Positions 17,545 through 25,274 of a stretch of DNA of 49,355 nt are shown here, piece after piece; the first letter of the stretch is position 1, and each line of letters starts with the position of its first letter. The DNA is taken from assembly GCA_001799735.1 (NCBI GenBank), contig MGUA01000007.1:1-49355 (forward strand), written 5' to 3'. This stretch comes from Elusimicrobia bacterium GWB2_63_22. GTDB lineage: Bacteria > Elusimicrobiota > Elusimicrobia > Elusimicrobiales > UBA9959. The notes beneath the pieces are model-generated. The model was not told the DNA's origin and did not search any database. It saw only the letters and a program-made list of their open reading frames with translations. Position numbers and translations under genes: made by a program.

Positions 17545-17901
17545 ATGAAAAACCTGGTCTGCAAGATCTGTACTATCAGGCTCGTCGAGGCGGCCTACGC
17601 GCGCGCCTGGTGGTTCCGGCTGTTGCGGGAGCCGCTGCGCTGGGGCATGCTGCTGCTGGGGCGCCTCTACGAGGCGGACCTCGAGGTCTATACCATAAAC
17701 AGCCCCTCGTGCCGGGCCTGCCCGCGGCTGACCAAGCTGGAGCTGAAGGAAAAATCGGCTCTGTTCCGGCTGCTTAATAATTTGATCAACCCGTATTTCG
17801 ACCGGCTGATAGAGCGGCTGCTGACCGAGCGGGAGCAGGCCGAGGCCAGGGAGTTCGCGGAGCGGGCTGTGCGCGGGGAGATAAAGGACGGGGACAAATG
17901 A
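17545..17901 (+). CDS. Small protein with two CXXC pairs, unknown
   Basis: 118 residues. CKIC at 6-9 and CRAC at 56-59 flank a basic/hydrophobic helical stretch (WWFRLLREPLRWGMLLLG). Two CXXC pairs could bind one zinc or an iron-sulfur centre. The C-terminal half is a charged helix (RLLTEREQAEAREFAE). No family recognised. GGGGG lies just before the ATG. It overlaps the next gene by 4 bases (ATGA), so the two are coupled. Confidence 0.65.
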   Translation: MKNLVCKICTIRLVEAAYARAWWFRLLREPLRWGMLLLGRLYEADLEVYTINSPSCRACPRLTKLELKEKSALFRLLNNLINPYFDRLIERLLTEREQAEAREFAERAVRGEIKDGDK

Positions 17902-19361
17902 AACTGGAAATCATAGGCAAAGTTTCTTTTTACGGCATGGTGTTCACGGCCGGGGTGCTGGCCGCGGCGTACTACACACTGCCGGTCAACCGCATCAACA
18001 TGCGCTCCCGGCTGGTGATGCTGGGCGATTTTAACGGCGACAACAAATGGGATCGGGCGGACGCCGCGGGGCTGGACGCCATAGCCGCCGACCCGTTCTC
18101 CCTGCCGGCCGAGACCGTCTACAAAACCGACGTCAACCACAACGGCCTGCTGGACGAGGAAGACCTGTATTTACTGCGCGAGCTGTATAAAACCGGGGAC
18201 CCCTATAAGGCCAGGGAGGATTTTACGGCCAAGGGCGGCGTGTTCCCCTATCCCCGGGATTTTTTCCGCTACGTGCCCGACACCGAGTATGTGCAGCGCC
18301 CCGTCCTGGCCGTAGAGCATAAGGCGGAGGCCGCCTCGCCGCTTAAATTCCTGGCCGAGGCCCGGCTTAAGAAAGCCTTCGGCTACAGCGAGGAACTGCT
18401 GCGTGAGATCTACAGCGAGGGGGTAAGGTTCTCCCTGGCCTACGCGCGCCGCGCGCCAGGGCTGCTGCCGAAAGAAAAAGAATACTCCGACCTCAAGATA
18501 GGCCGCTGCGCCGCGCTGTGGCGCGCCGGCCGCTACCACGAATTGCTGCTGGACCTTATGGCCCTTACCGAGGACGCCGAGACGCTTACCGTTAAGGGCC
18601 AGCCGGAATTCGTGGCGCAGAGCCTGTACCTGCGCGACCACCTGCGCGCGCTGCTGGAGTCCGGGCTGTATAAAGACTACGCCGCCGGCAGGGCCGCCCC
18701 CGGCCAGGTGTTCGCCGAAATAGAAAAATACCTGGCGCAGGATATGAACATAAAGGCGGACCTGGCCAGCATCGCCCCGCCGCGCGATTACCTGGAACTT
18801 AAGAACTACGTGGACAGGGTGCGCTGGCAGTATCACAAGAGCGCCTCCACCCGCGGGGATTTCAGGCGGCTGCTGCTGTTCGCGCAGTACGACAGGCGCT
18901 ACCTGCGCGCCGCCGCCCGCACCACCCGCCGGCTGGAGGACGCGCCCCTGGAGAACCACAATCTCCCGATGGTGCTGCTGTTCCGGCAGGCGCTGGCCAT
19001 AAAAGGCGGCGACAAGCTGTCCGCCGTGGGCCTGCTCGACGAGGCCGTGCGCGTGCCCTTTGCCTGGGTGAAGCTGATCCCCCGCAACAGGCTGCCGGCC
19101 TCGGTGGCCCTGGAGAACTTCCTGCTGCCGGGCAACAAAGAGGACGGCTCGGACAAGAGCCGCCATTGGAACGTCTTCGGCGGCATCAGCCTTTATAAAT
19201 CCCCGGAAGAATCGCTGAAGCTGGCCCTGGCCCGCGAGGTGAAGGATTTCCGCGAGAAGCCCTCGCCGGAAGCCATGACGGAGTTCATCCGCGACACCAT
19301 GGCCAACCTGAACGGGATCTATTACGTGGTGAGCATAAACCCTGAACTGCTGGTAAAATAA
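17898..19361 (+). CDS. Membrane-anchored protein with paired EF-hand/dockerin-like loops
   Basis: 487 residues. One N-terminal hydrophobic helix (about 8-28) anchors it; the rest should be periplasmic. Residues about 40-80 hold two calcium-loop motifs, DFNGDNKWDRAD and DVNHNGLLDEED, each followed by a helix, as in dockerin type I or EF-hand pairs. The remaining 400 residues are helical, with TPR-like spacing, and match nothing I recognise. Dockerin pairs bind calcium and cohesins, but no cohesin is in view. It is the middle gene of a three-gene run (CXXC protein, this gene, TauE exporter). Confidence 0.7.
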   Translation: MKLEIIGKVSFYGMVFTAGVLAAAYYTLPVNRINMRSRLVMLGDFNGDNKWDRADAAGLDAIAADPFSLPAETVYKTDVNHNGLLDEEDLYLLRELYKTGDPYKAREDFTAKGGVFPYPRDFFRYVPDTEYVQRPVLAVEHKAEAASPLKFLAEARLKKAFGYSEELLREIYSEGVRFSLAYARRAPGLLPKEKEYSDLKIGRCAALWRAGRYHELLLDLMALTEDAETLTVKGQPEFVAQSLYLRDHLRALLESGLYKDYAAGRAAPGQVFAEIEKYLAQDMNIKADLASIAPPRDYLELKNYVDRVRWQYHKSASTRGDFRRLLLFAQYDRRYLRAAARTTRRLEDAPLENHNLPMVLLFRQALAIKGGDKLSAVGLLDEAVRVPFAWVKLIPRNRLPASVALENFLLPGNKEDGSDKSRHWNVFGGISLYKSPEESLKLALAREVKDFREKPSPEAMTEFIRDTMANLNGIYYVVSINPELLVK

Positions 19362-19366
19362 AGCCT

Positions 19367-20161
19367 ATGGAATATATCGTCATACCTTTCGCGGCGCTGG
19401 TAGCTTCCGTGCTCAGCTTCTACTCGGGCTTCGGCCTGGGCACGCTGCTGATGCCGGTGCTGGCGGTGTTCTTTCCGCTGCCGGCGGCCATAGCGGCCAC
19501 GGCGGTGGTGCACGGTTCCAATAACCTGTTCAAAATTATGATGGTCGGCATAAAGGCGGACAGGGACCTGGTGGTCAGGTTCGGCCTGCCGGCCATAGCG
19601 GCGGCTTTCGCCGGGGCCTGGGCGCTGCACCTTTTCACCGCCGTGTCCGGCAGCTCGGCCTTCACGTACACGCTGCTCGGCAAGGCCGCCGTCATCACGC
19701 CGCTTAAATTCCTGCTGGCGCTGCTGATGCTTGGCTTCGCTGCCGTAGATATTCACCCGGCGCTCAAGAATATGAAGTTCGACCGGAAGTACCTGCCGCT
19801 CGGCGGCGTGTTGTCCGGTTTCTTCGGCGGGCTATCCGGCCACCAGGGCGCGCTGCGCTCGGCTTTCCTGGTGAAGACCGACGTGACGCCCGAAGCTTTC
19901 GTGGCCACCAACGCGGTGATCGGCTTCATGGTGGACTGCGCCCGAATGGCGGTTTACGCCTATACTATAATCCTGCTCGGCGACGCGGGCGGCACGGACA
20001 AATTCCCGGCCGGCGTGGCGGCCGTGTCGGTGCTGGCCTCTGTGGCCGGCGTGGTGATCGGCCTGAAATTCCTGCATAAGGCCACCATCTCCGTCATCCA
20101 GTCCATCACGGCGGCCATGCTGGGCCTGATAGCCGTGCTGCTGGGCGCGGGCGTGATCTAG
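19367..20161 (+). CDS. TauE/SafE family anion exporter
   Basis: 264 residues, seven to eight membrane helices. The N-terminal SFYSGFGLGTLLMPVLAVFF followed by IAATAVVHGSNNLFK matches the first TauE/SafE (TSUP) repeat, and GGVLSGFFGGLSGHQGALRS the second. The family exports sulfite, sulfoacetate or related organic anions. The substrate cannot be read from the sequence. ATG follows 5 bases after the previous stop, so it is in the same transcript. A strong terminator follows. Confidence 0.85.
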   Translation: MEYIVIPFAALVASVLSFYSGFGLGTLLMPVLAVFFPLPAAIAATAVVHGSNNLFKIMMVGIKADRDLVVRFGLPAIAAAFAGAWALHLFTAVSGSSAFTYTLLGKAAVITPLKFLLALLMLGFAAVDIHPALKNMKFDRKYLPLGGVLSGFFGGLSGHQGALRSAFLVKTDVTPEAFVATNAVIGFMVDCARMAVYAYTIILLGDAGGTDKFPAGVAAVSVLASVAGVVIGLKFLHKATISVIQSITAAMLGLIAVLLGAGVI

Positions 20162-20177
20162 GCCGCCCCGGGGACGC

Positions 20178-20205
20178 AAAAAAGCCGCCGAGGGGCGGCT
20201 TTTTT
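20178..20205. terminator. Bidirectional terminator
   Basis: Stem AAAAAAGCCGCC / GGCGGCTTTTTT with a GAGG loop, between convergent TauE and S41-peptidase genes. Confidence 0.9.
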
Positions 20206-20221
20206 ATTTGAGGGCGGCGCT

Positions 20222-21370
20222 TTAGTTAAGGTAGGCGCGTATGTCCAGCAGAGCCCTGTCCAGGGCTTCGCGCGAGGCGGTGGGCACGTGGGGCTCTACG
20301 CCGTGGTCCTCTATCGGATTGCCGTCGGGCTGTATCTGTATCCAGGTGGGGATGCGCACCGCGCCGCTGCTGTGCGGCAGCTGTATGGTGACGGGGTAGC
20401 CGCTGCTGCCCATGGTGGTCTCTCCGTAAAGCCTGGCTATCCCGCTGAACTTGAACATCACCGCGGAGCCCTCGCAGGAGCTTACGCAGCCGCCGTCTAT
20501 GAGCATGGCGACCGGGCCCTTGAAGGGGGAATCTCCGCGGGGCTGTATCACGCCGCGCAGGAAGGGCGTCCAGCCGGGGTTCTCCGGGTCCTCTTCCAGC
20601 TCGCCGTAGCGGGCCAGCGTCTCGCTGGAGATCTTTATGGTCACCCTGCCGGCCGGGATAGGCTTGTCTATCAGGAGGGAGATATAGCTGCGGGTGTAGC
20701 CGTCGTTGCCGCCGTGGTTGCCGCGCATGTCCACCACCAGCGCGCGGGCATTCTTGGCCAGCTCCAGGCTTTCGCCGAAACCCTTCTCAAATTCCTCCGG
20801 CTCGCCCGTAAGGCGGGAGACCCGGGTTATGAGTATGCCGTCCTCGGTAAGAGTGTTGGTGACGGCCGGCGGCTGCGGCGGCTGCGGCTGGGAGCCGCCG
20901 TCGTAGAAAGCGGCGCTGAGGTGGGGGTCGCTGAAGAGTTTTATGAACTCCCGCAGGGCCGCCCGGTATTCGGAGTCCGAGCCGGCGGCCCTTACGCGGG
21001 AAAGGAACTGCTCCTTTACGGCAGCGTAAGAAAAGCCGAAGAGCTTCTGTTTGTTCTCCAGGTGGGAGTAGACCGTCTCCATCTTGCCCAGGATGAAGAG
21101 GGCTTCGGCCTCGCGCTCTTGGGCTGTCAGCGGCGCGCGCCTGGCGACGCGGAAAGGGACCTCAAATACGCCGGGGGCTACGGTTTCACCGGAGAAGGGG
21201 CTTATCTTGGCCGCCGTGGCGCCAGCGAGGGCTATGCCGGCCGGGGGCACAGCCGGCGCGCCCGTGAAGGAAAAGGCGCCGTTGGTTTTGCCGTCAAAGG
21301 TGAAGTCCAGGGCCGGGGCGGAGGAGGCCGCAGCCAGCAAGGTTAAAGCCGCGAGGAGGGTTTTTTTCAT
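20222..21370 (-). CDS. S41-family secreted peptidase
   Basis: 382 residues from ATG 21370; a TTG at 21379 would extend it by three residues only, and the signal peptide MKKTLLAALTLLAAASSAPA favours the ATG. Family marks: FSDPHLSAAF (D-x-H), VVDMRGNHGGNDGY and the nucleophile region MLIDGGCVSSCEGSA, followed by RLYGETTMGSSG. The Lys of the CtpA Ser/Lys dyad is not at the usual place after the nucleophile, so it resembles the S41 subgroup that uses a Ser-His-Glu type site. There is no visible PDZ domain. Periplasmic proteolysis is likely. A sigma-54-type promoter sits 13 bases before the start. Confidence 0.8.
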   Translation of the reverse strand: MKKTLLAALTLLAAASSAPALDFTFDGKTNGAFSFTGAPAVPPAGIALAGATAAKISPFSGETVAPGVFEVPFRVARRAPLTAQEREAEALFILGKMETVYSHLENKQKLFGFSYAAVKEQFLSRVRAAGSDSEYRAALREFIKLFSDPHLSAAFYDGGSQPQPPQPPAVTNTLTEDGILITRVSRLTGEPEEFEKGFGESLELAKNARALVVDMRGNHGGNDGYTRSYISLLIDKPIPAGRVTIKISSETLARYGELEEDPENPGWTPFLRGVIQPRGDSPFKGPVAMLIDGGCVSSCEGSAVMFKFSGIARLYGETTMGSSGYPVTIQLPHSSGAVRIPTWIQIQPDGNPIEDHGVEPHVPTASREALDRALLDIRAYLN

Positions 21371-21382
21371 GGTAAACAAAAC

Positions 21383-21400
21383 GGAGCAATTTTTGTGCCG
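21383..21400 (-). promoter_or_regulatory. Sigma-54 type -24/-12 promoter
   Basis: Minus-strand CGGCACAAAAATTGCTCC: GG, exactly 10 bases, GC, with GGCAC and TTGC both as in the RpoN consensus. It lies in the 36-base gap between amidase and S41 genes. The predicted transcription start is about 4 bases before the ATG. Confidence 0.7.
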
Positions 21401-21406
21401 CGGCGT

Positions 21407-22177
21407 TCAGGGCGCCCTGTAGAGGGCTATGCCGGCGGCTATGGCGGCGGCCATCTTTTCCTGGCCGGCTTCGCTCTTTATAAAAGCCGCGTCCTTCTTG
21501 TTGGTGAGCACTACCATCTCTATAGTGACGGTGGGGATGGTGGAGAAGATGGAGAAGGTGAGCGCGCCCTGGTTGGAGCCTACCGCGGTGCGGGAATCTC
21601 CGTACACGCCCTGCTGCCGCAGGTCCCCGGCCAGGCCGGCGCTCATGCCGCGGGCTATGGCGTCGGCCAGCGGCCGGCTGGCGGCTATCACGCCAGCCGA
21701 AGGGCCCCGGAAGCCGTTCTCGGGGTCGTTCTTGTAATCGTAGACGCCGGGCCTGTCCGGGTAGTACAGCGCAAAGCCCGTGCCGGGAGTGCTTTCGCAG
21801 TGCAGGTGCACCGCCAGCGCCGCGCCGTTATTGCAGAGGCGGGCCCGGTCCTTGTTCTCCACGTAATTCAGTTCGGCGTTGCGGGTCAGGACCGCGTCGA
21901 AGCCCTTTTCTTTAAGCACGCGCTCCAGGCGCTGGCCCACCTGCCAGTTTATGCGGTTCTCGTTGGTGCCGTTGACCATGTTGGTGGCGGAGTTGAAGGT
22001 GTTGGGATGGCCGGGGTCCACGCAGATCAGCGTGCGTGCGCGGGCCGGGGCGGGGGCGGCGGGCAGGGACGCGGTCATGGCGCCGGCGCCCGGCAGGTCC
22101 TCAAGCGCGGCGGCGCCGGCCCGGGGCTGAAAGCCCAGGACCAGGGTTGCGAGGATAAGGATCAAGCGGTTCATCAT
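21407..22177 (-). CDS. N-acetylmuramoyl-L-alanine amidase (Amidase_3)
   Basis: 256 residues (ATG 22177; a second ATG follows directly). Signal peptide at residues 1-22. Zinc ligands are in place: His in CVDPGHP, Glu in GTNENRINW, His in LAVHLHCES; the catalytic Glu is in TVTIEMVVL. It should cut the amide between MurNAc and the stem peptide in the periplasm, acting in cell separation or wall turnover. No SPOR or LysM domain is seen, so targeting is unclear. It reads toward the S41 peptidase gene, and read-through is possible. Confidence 0.85.
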   Translation of the reverse strand: MMNRLILILATLVLGFQPRAGAAALEDLPGAGAMTASLPAAPAPARARTLICVDPGHPNTFNSATNMVNGTNENRINWQVGQRLERVLKEKGFDAVLTRNAELNYVENKDRARLCNNGAALAVHLHCESTPGTGFALYYPDRPGVYDYKNDPENGFRGPSAGVIAASRPLADAIARGMSAGLAGDLRQQGVYGDSRTAVGSNQGALTFSIFSTIPTVTIEMVVLTNKKDAAFIKSEAGQEKMAAAIAAGIALYRAP

Positions 22178-22198
22178 ATACTTTGCGCCTATAATAAG

Positions 22199-22226
22199 AG
22201 TCTATCAGGCGCAGAAAAACTGTCAA
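22199..22226 (-). promoter_or_regulatory. Sigma-70 promoter of the amidase gene
   Basis: Minus-strand TTGACA (22221-22226), 16-base spacer, TAGACT (22199-22204). A second -10-like TATTAT lies at 22191-22196. Confidence 0.5.
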
Positions 22227-22276
22227 GGGCCGAAAGTAGGTCTTTTTAGGGTCCAAATGCCTTCGCAAGGAATTCG

Positions 22277-22320
22277 GGGGACACAATACTTAATTCCGTC
22301 CGATTAGGTACTGTGTCCCC
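22277..22320. repeat. REP-like inverted repeat, GGGGACA ends
   Basis: Arms GGGGACACAATAC (22277-22289) and GTACTGTGTCCCC (22308-22320) pair at 12 of 13 positions around an 18-base centre. A further GTCCCC half-copy follows at about 22336. Ends resemble those of the elements at 32333 and 39415. No transposase is adjacent. Confidence 0.6.
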
Positions 22321-22350
22321 ATATCCCCGGTCTATGTCCCCAATGAGATC

Positions 22351-22947
22351 TTATTTAAGCGGGCGGACATGCTCTACCCAGAAGTACCACTTGTTGCCGG
22401 TTCCGCCTACCAGGCCTATGCCGGAGCGCAGTATTACGTAGCCGGCCGCTTTGAAGTTTTTCACAAATGACGCTCTGGCGTCCTCAGCGCTGCGTTCGCC
22501 GGGATAGTCGTACATGTGTGTGCCGTCCAGTGCGAAGATGGAGGCGTATTTTTCCGGCGCTTCCGCCGGTTTCCCGGCCGGGGCAATATATTCTATAAAG
22601 AAGATCCATTCGTCAGGGTAACCGGCGCACTCGCGTATTCCGGACCTTAGCACTATATAGCCGGTTTCCTGCAGTATCTTTATGGAAGCGGCCAGTTGCG
22701 ACTGGGCCTCCAGATTGCCCGTGTAGCCGATGAAGTGTTGGTGGCCATTCCAGCCGTTGTAGACGGCAATTTTGGGCCCGGCTTTGCTCGCCATTGGCGC
22801 AGGGGCTGCCGGAATGTTTAATTCCAGAGACGCCAGCCCGGCTTCGCCTGACAGTGCTGTCATTGCGGGGTTTTCCACGCCCATGCCGGACCTGGCTAGC
22901 GTTAACCCCGGGAGTAGCAGAATGGCTATAGTAAGAATCCTCTTCAT
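22351..22947 (-). CDS. Secreted protein with an internally duplicated domain
   Basis: 198 residues with a signal peptide (MKRILTIAILLLPGLTLA). Two copies of one motif are seen: ETGYIVLRSGI ... DEWIFFIEYIAP and AAGYVILRSGI ... NKWYFWVEHVRP, each with an aromatic pair after it. So the mature protein is a two-repeat fold of about 70 residues each. I do not recognise the family. AAGGAGATA is a strong ribosome site. A sigma-54-type promoter precedes it, nearly identical to that of the S41 peptidase gene, so the two are probably co-regulated. Confidence 0.75.
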   Translation of the reverse strand: MKRILTIAILLLPGLTLARSGMGVENPAMTALSGEAGLASLELNIPAAPAPMASKAGPKIAVYNGWNGHQHFIGYTGNLEAQSQLAASIKILQETGYIVLRSGIRECAGYPDEWIFFIEYIAPAGKPAEAPEKYASIFALDGTHMYDYPGERSAEDARASFVKNFKAAGYVILRSGIGLVGGTGNKWYFWVEHVRPLK

Positions 22948-22984
22948 TGTTATCTCCTTCTGTTAATGCAGCTTCTCCTAATGT

Positions 22985-23002
22985 GGAGCAATATTTGTGC
23001 CG
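22985..23002 (-). promoter_or_regulatory. Sigma-54 type -24/-12 promoter
   Basis: Minus-strand CGGCACAAATATTGCTCC, 17 of 18 bases equal to the S41 promoter. GG-N10-GC spacing is exact. Predicted start about 29 bases before the ATG. Confidence 0.7.
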
Positions 23003-23049
23003 GGTGGAATTGCCCTGGCCTGATGCCGCCGGAAGGCCCCACTAAAGGG

Positions 23050-23082
23050 CGACAGGCCCTTGTCGGGTTGGCGTGCTATACT
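23050..23082 (+). promoter_or_regulatory. Palindromic operator plus -10 box of recQ
   Basis: CGACA-GGCCCT-TGTCG (23050-23065), then GGTT, then TATACT (23077-23082) with an upstream TGC extension. The ATG follows 7 bases later. Architecture equals that before the addA-like gene. Confidence 0.65.
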
Positions 23083-23089
23083 ATTAGTG

Positions 23090-24934
23090 ATGAAGCCGGA
23101 AGAAATCCTGAAAAAACGCTGGGGTTACGACTCCTTCAAGCCGCTGCAGCGGGAGGCCGTAGAGGCCGGCCTGGCCGGGCGAGACTGCCTGGTGGTGTTG
23201 CCTACCGGCGGCGGCAAAAGCCTCTGCTACCAGCTGCCGGCCGCCGCGGGCAAAGGCCTGGTGCTGGTAGTCTCCCCGCTCATCGCCCTGATGGACGACC
23301 AGGTGGCCGCCGCGCGCGAAGCCGGCCTGGCCGCGGACGCGCTGCATTCCAATTTAAAAGTCGGCCCCAAACGCGAGGTGTACGCCAACCTCAACAGCGG
23401 CAAAACAGAACTGCTCTACGTAAGCCCCGAGCGCCTGCTGGCCGGAGATCTTTATGGGGCCATCGCCCCGCGGCTGATCCTCGCCGCCGTGGACGAGGCG
23501 CACTGCGTTTCCCACTGGGGCCACGAGTTCCGCCCCGAATACCGCCGCCTCACCGAGGCGCTGGACCTTTTCCCCAAGGCGGCCCGCATGGCGCTTACCG
23601 CCACGGCCACGCCCGCCGTGCGCGAGGACATCTTAAAGCAGCTCGGCCTGCGCTCGCCCGAGATCCTTATCGGCCATCCGGACCGGCCCAACCTGGTGTA
23701 CCGCGCCTTCCCGCGCCGCGACCAGATAAAGCAGGTGCTCGATACCGTGCAGCGCCATCCCGGCGAGGGCGGCATAGTTTACGCGCAGACCCGCAAAGAC
23801 GTAGAGCGCCTGGCCAAGAAGCTTAAAGAGGAAGGTGTCGCCTGCGCGCCCTACCACGCCGGCCTCGGCGCCGCCGAGCGCCAGCAGGCCCAGCACGACT
23901 TCGTCAACGAGCGGCTCGACGTGATAGTGGCCACCATCGCTTTCGGCATGGGCATAGACCGCTCCAATGTGCGCTACGTGGTGCACGCCAACACGCCGCG
24001 TTCCGTGGAGCATTACCAGCAGGAGAGCGGCCGCGCCGGCCGCGACGGCGCGCCCGCCGAATGCACGCTTTTATTCTCGGCCTCGGATCTCGCCACCCAC
24101 CGCTGGCTGGCCAAAAAAGATATACACCTCTCCGCCGAGCGCACCCGCGCCATGGAGAAGCAGCTTAAGGACATAGGCCGCTACGCCGTTTCCCCGGTGT
24201 GCCGCCACGGCCTGCTGGCCTCGCATTTCAGCGCGCCCTACCCGCCGGAGGGCCAACAGTCGGAAGGCTGCGGCGCCTGCGACGTGTGCCTGGGCGAAAC
24301 CAAGGGGCTGCCGGAAGAAGAGGCCCGCCTGACCGCCAAGAAAGTGCTCAGCGCCGCCTGGCGCGCCGAGGGCCGCTACGGCACCGGCTATATAGTTAAT
24401 TTACTGCTGGGCCGCCCCGGAGACAGGGTGGCCGCCAACGGCCACGACCAGCTTAAAGTTTTCGGCATCCTCAAAGAGGCCGGCGAGCCCGCCGTGCGCT
24501 CGTGGATAGACCAACTGATAGTGCAGGATTACCTGGAAGTCACCGAGGAGAGCGAATACCCGCTGCTGCGCATCACGGCCGAGGGCCGCGCCCTCTGCCA
24601 GGACAAGGGCACGGTGCGGCTGGGCCTGCCGGTGCAGGGGAAAGCGAAAAAGAAGCCCAAAGTGCTCAAGACGGCCGCGGCGTCCTTTGCTCCCTCCGAC
24701 GAGGCGCTGTTCGACCGGCTGCGCGCCGTACGCCGGGCGCTGGCCGACAAGGCGGGCATACCGCCCTACGTGATCTGCCAGGACGCCACCCTGCTGGAGA
24801 TCGCCGCCGTGAAACCGGCCACGCCGGAGGCCCTGCTGGAGATAAAAGGCATGGGCGAAAAACGCGTGCAGAAATACGGCCAACTGCTGCTGGACGTGGT
24901 GGCCGGAAAGGCCGAAGTGCCGCAGGCCGACTGA
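23090..24934 (+). CDS. recQ: ATP-dependent DNA helicase RecQ
   Basis: 614 residues from ATG 23090; an upstream in-frame TTG (23060) lies inside the operator and is rejected. Walker A LPTGGGKS (37-44), DEAH box VDEAHCVSHWGHEFRPEY, TATATPAVRED, motif V IAFGMGID, motif VI QQESGRAGRDG. The RecQ C-terminal zinc module has cysteines in VCRHG and CGACDVC, then a winged helix, then an HRDC domain (about 540-610, with LLEIKGMGEKRVQKYG). Full-length, so a 3'-5' helicase acting in recombination and fork repair is expected. The palindrome shared with addA suggests common control. Confidence 0.92.
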   Translation: MKPEEILKKRWGYDSFKPLQREAVEAGLAGRDCLVVLPTGGGKSLCYQLPAAAGKGLVLVVSPLIALMDDQVAAAREAGLAADALHSNLKVGPKREVYANLNSGKTELLYVSPERLLAGDLYGAIAPRLILAAVDEAHCVSHWGHEFRPEYRRLTEALDLFPKAARMALTATATPAVREDILKQLGLRSPEILIGHPDRPNLVYRAFPRRDQIKQVLDTVQRHPGEGGIVYAQTRKDVERLAKKLKEEGVACAPYHAGLGAAERQQAQHDFVNERLDVIVATIAFGMGIDRSNVRYVVHANTPRSVEHYQQESGRAGRDGAPAECTLLFSASDLATHRWLAKKDIHLSAERTRAMEKQLKDIGRYAVSPVCRHGLLASHFSAPYPPEGQQSEGCGACDVCLGETKGLPEEEARLTAKKVLSAAWRAEGRYGTGYIVNLLLGRPGDRVAANGHDQLKVFGILKEAGEPAVRSWIDQLIVQDYLEVTEESEYPLLRITAEGRALCQDKGTVRLGLPVQGKAKKKPKVLKTAAASFAPSDEALFDRLRAVRRALADKAGIPPYVICQDATLLEIAAVKPATPEALLEIKGMGEKRVQKYGQLLLDVVAGKAEVPQAD

Positions 24935-25027
24935 CGCCTCCGGCAAGTTCCTCCTATATGAGAGGCCCCAGATTTGTTAGGATTGTATAACGTTTTGAAA
25001 TAGACAGAGTAGAAAATTGAGGAAACC

Positions 25028-25255
25028 ATGAAACATTACCAGAACCTCAGCGGCAAATCCACGGTGGCTATGTACGAACTGGCCAAGGATTTTGTGACGG
25101 TCCGGTTCACCAACCAGTCCGTTTTTCGCTATTCCAACCAGAGCGCCGGCATGGACAACGTGCGGCAGATGAAAACCCTCGCCCTCGCCGGCAAGGGCCT
25201 GGGTACCTTCATCGAGACCAAGCTGAAGGACCTCTACGCCAGGAAAGTAAGGTAA
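25028..25255 (+). CDS. Small KTSC-like protein
   Basis: 75 residues, GAGGAAA before the ATG. The order FTNQSVFRYSNQSAG then LALAGKGLGTFIETKLKDLY is similar to the small KTSC-domain fold (Y-x-Y ... A-x-S-x-G-x-Y), though the key KTSC letters are not kept, so this label is loose. Basic C-terminus. Stands alone between recQ and the RNase H gene, 19 bases from the latter. Role unknown. Confidence 0.6.
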   Translation: MKHYQNLSGKSTVAMYELAKDFVTVRFTNQSVFRYSNQSAGMDNVRQMKTLALAGKGLGTFIETKLKDLYARKVR

Positions 25256-25274
25256 CTACCCCGGCGGCCGTGCG

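Noticed and set aside
23060-23089. Upstream TTG start for recQ
   Set aside because: It would lie inside the palindrome and -10 box and adds residues foreign to RecQ.
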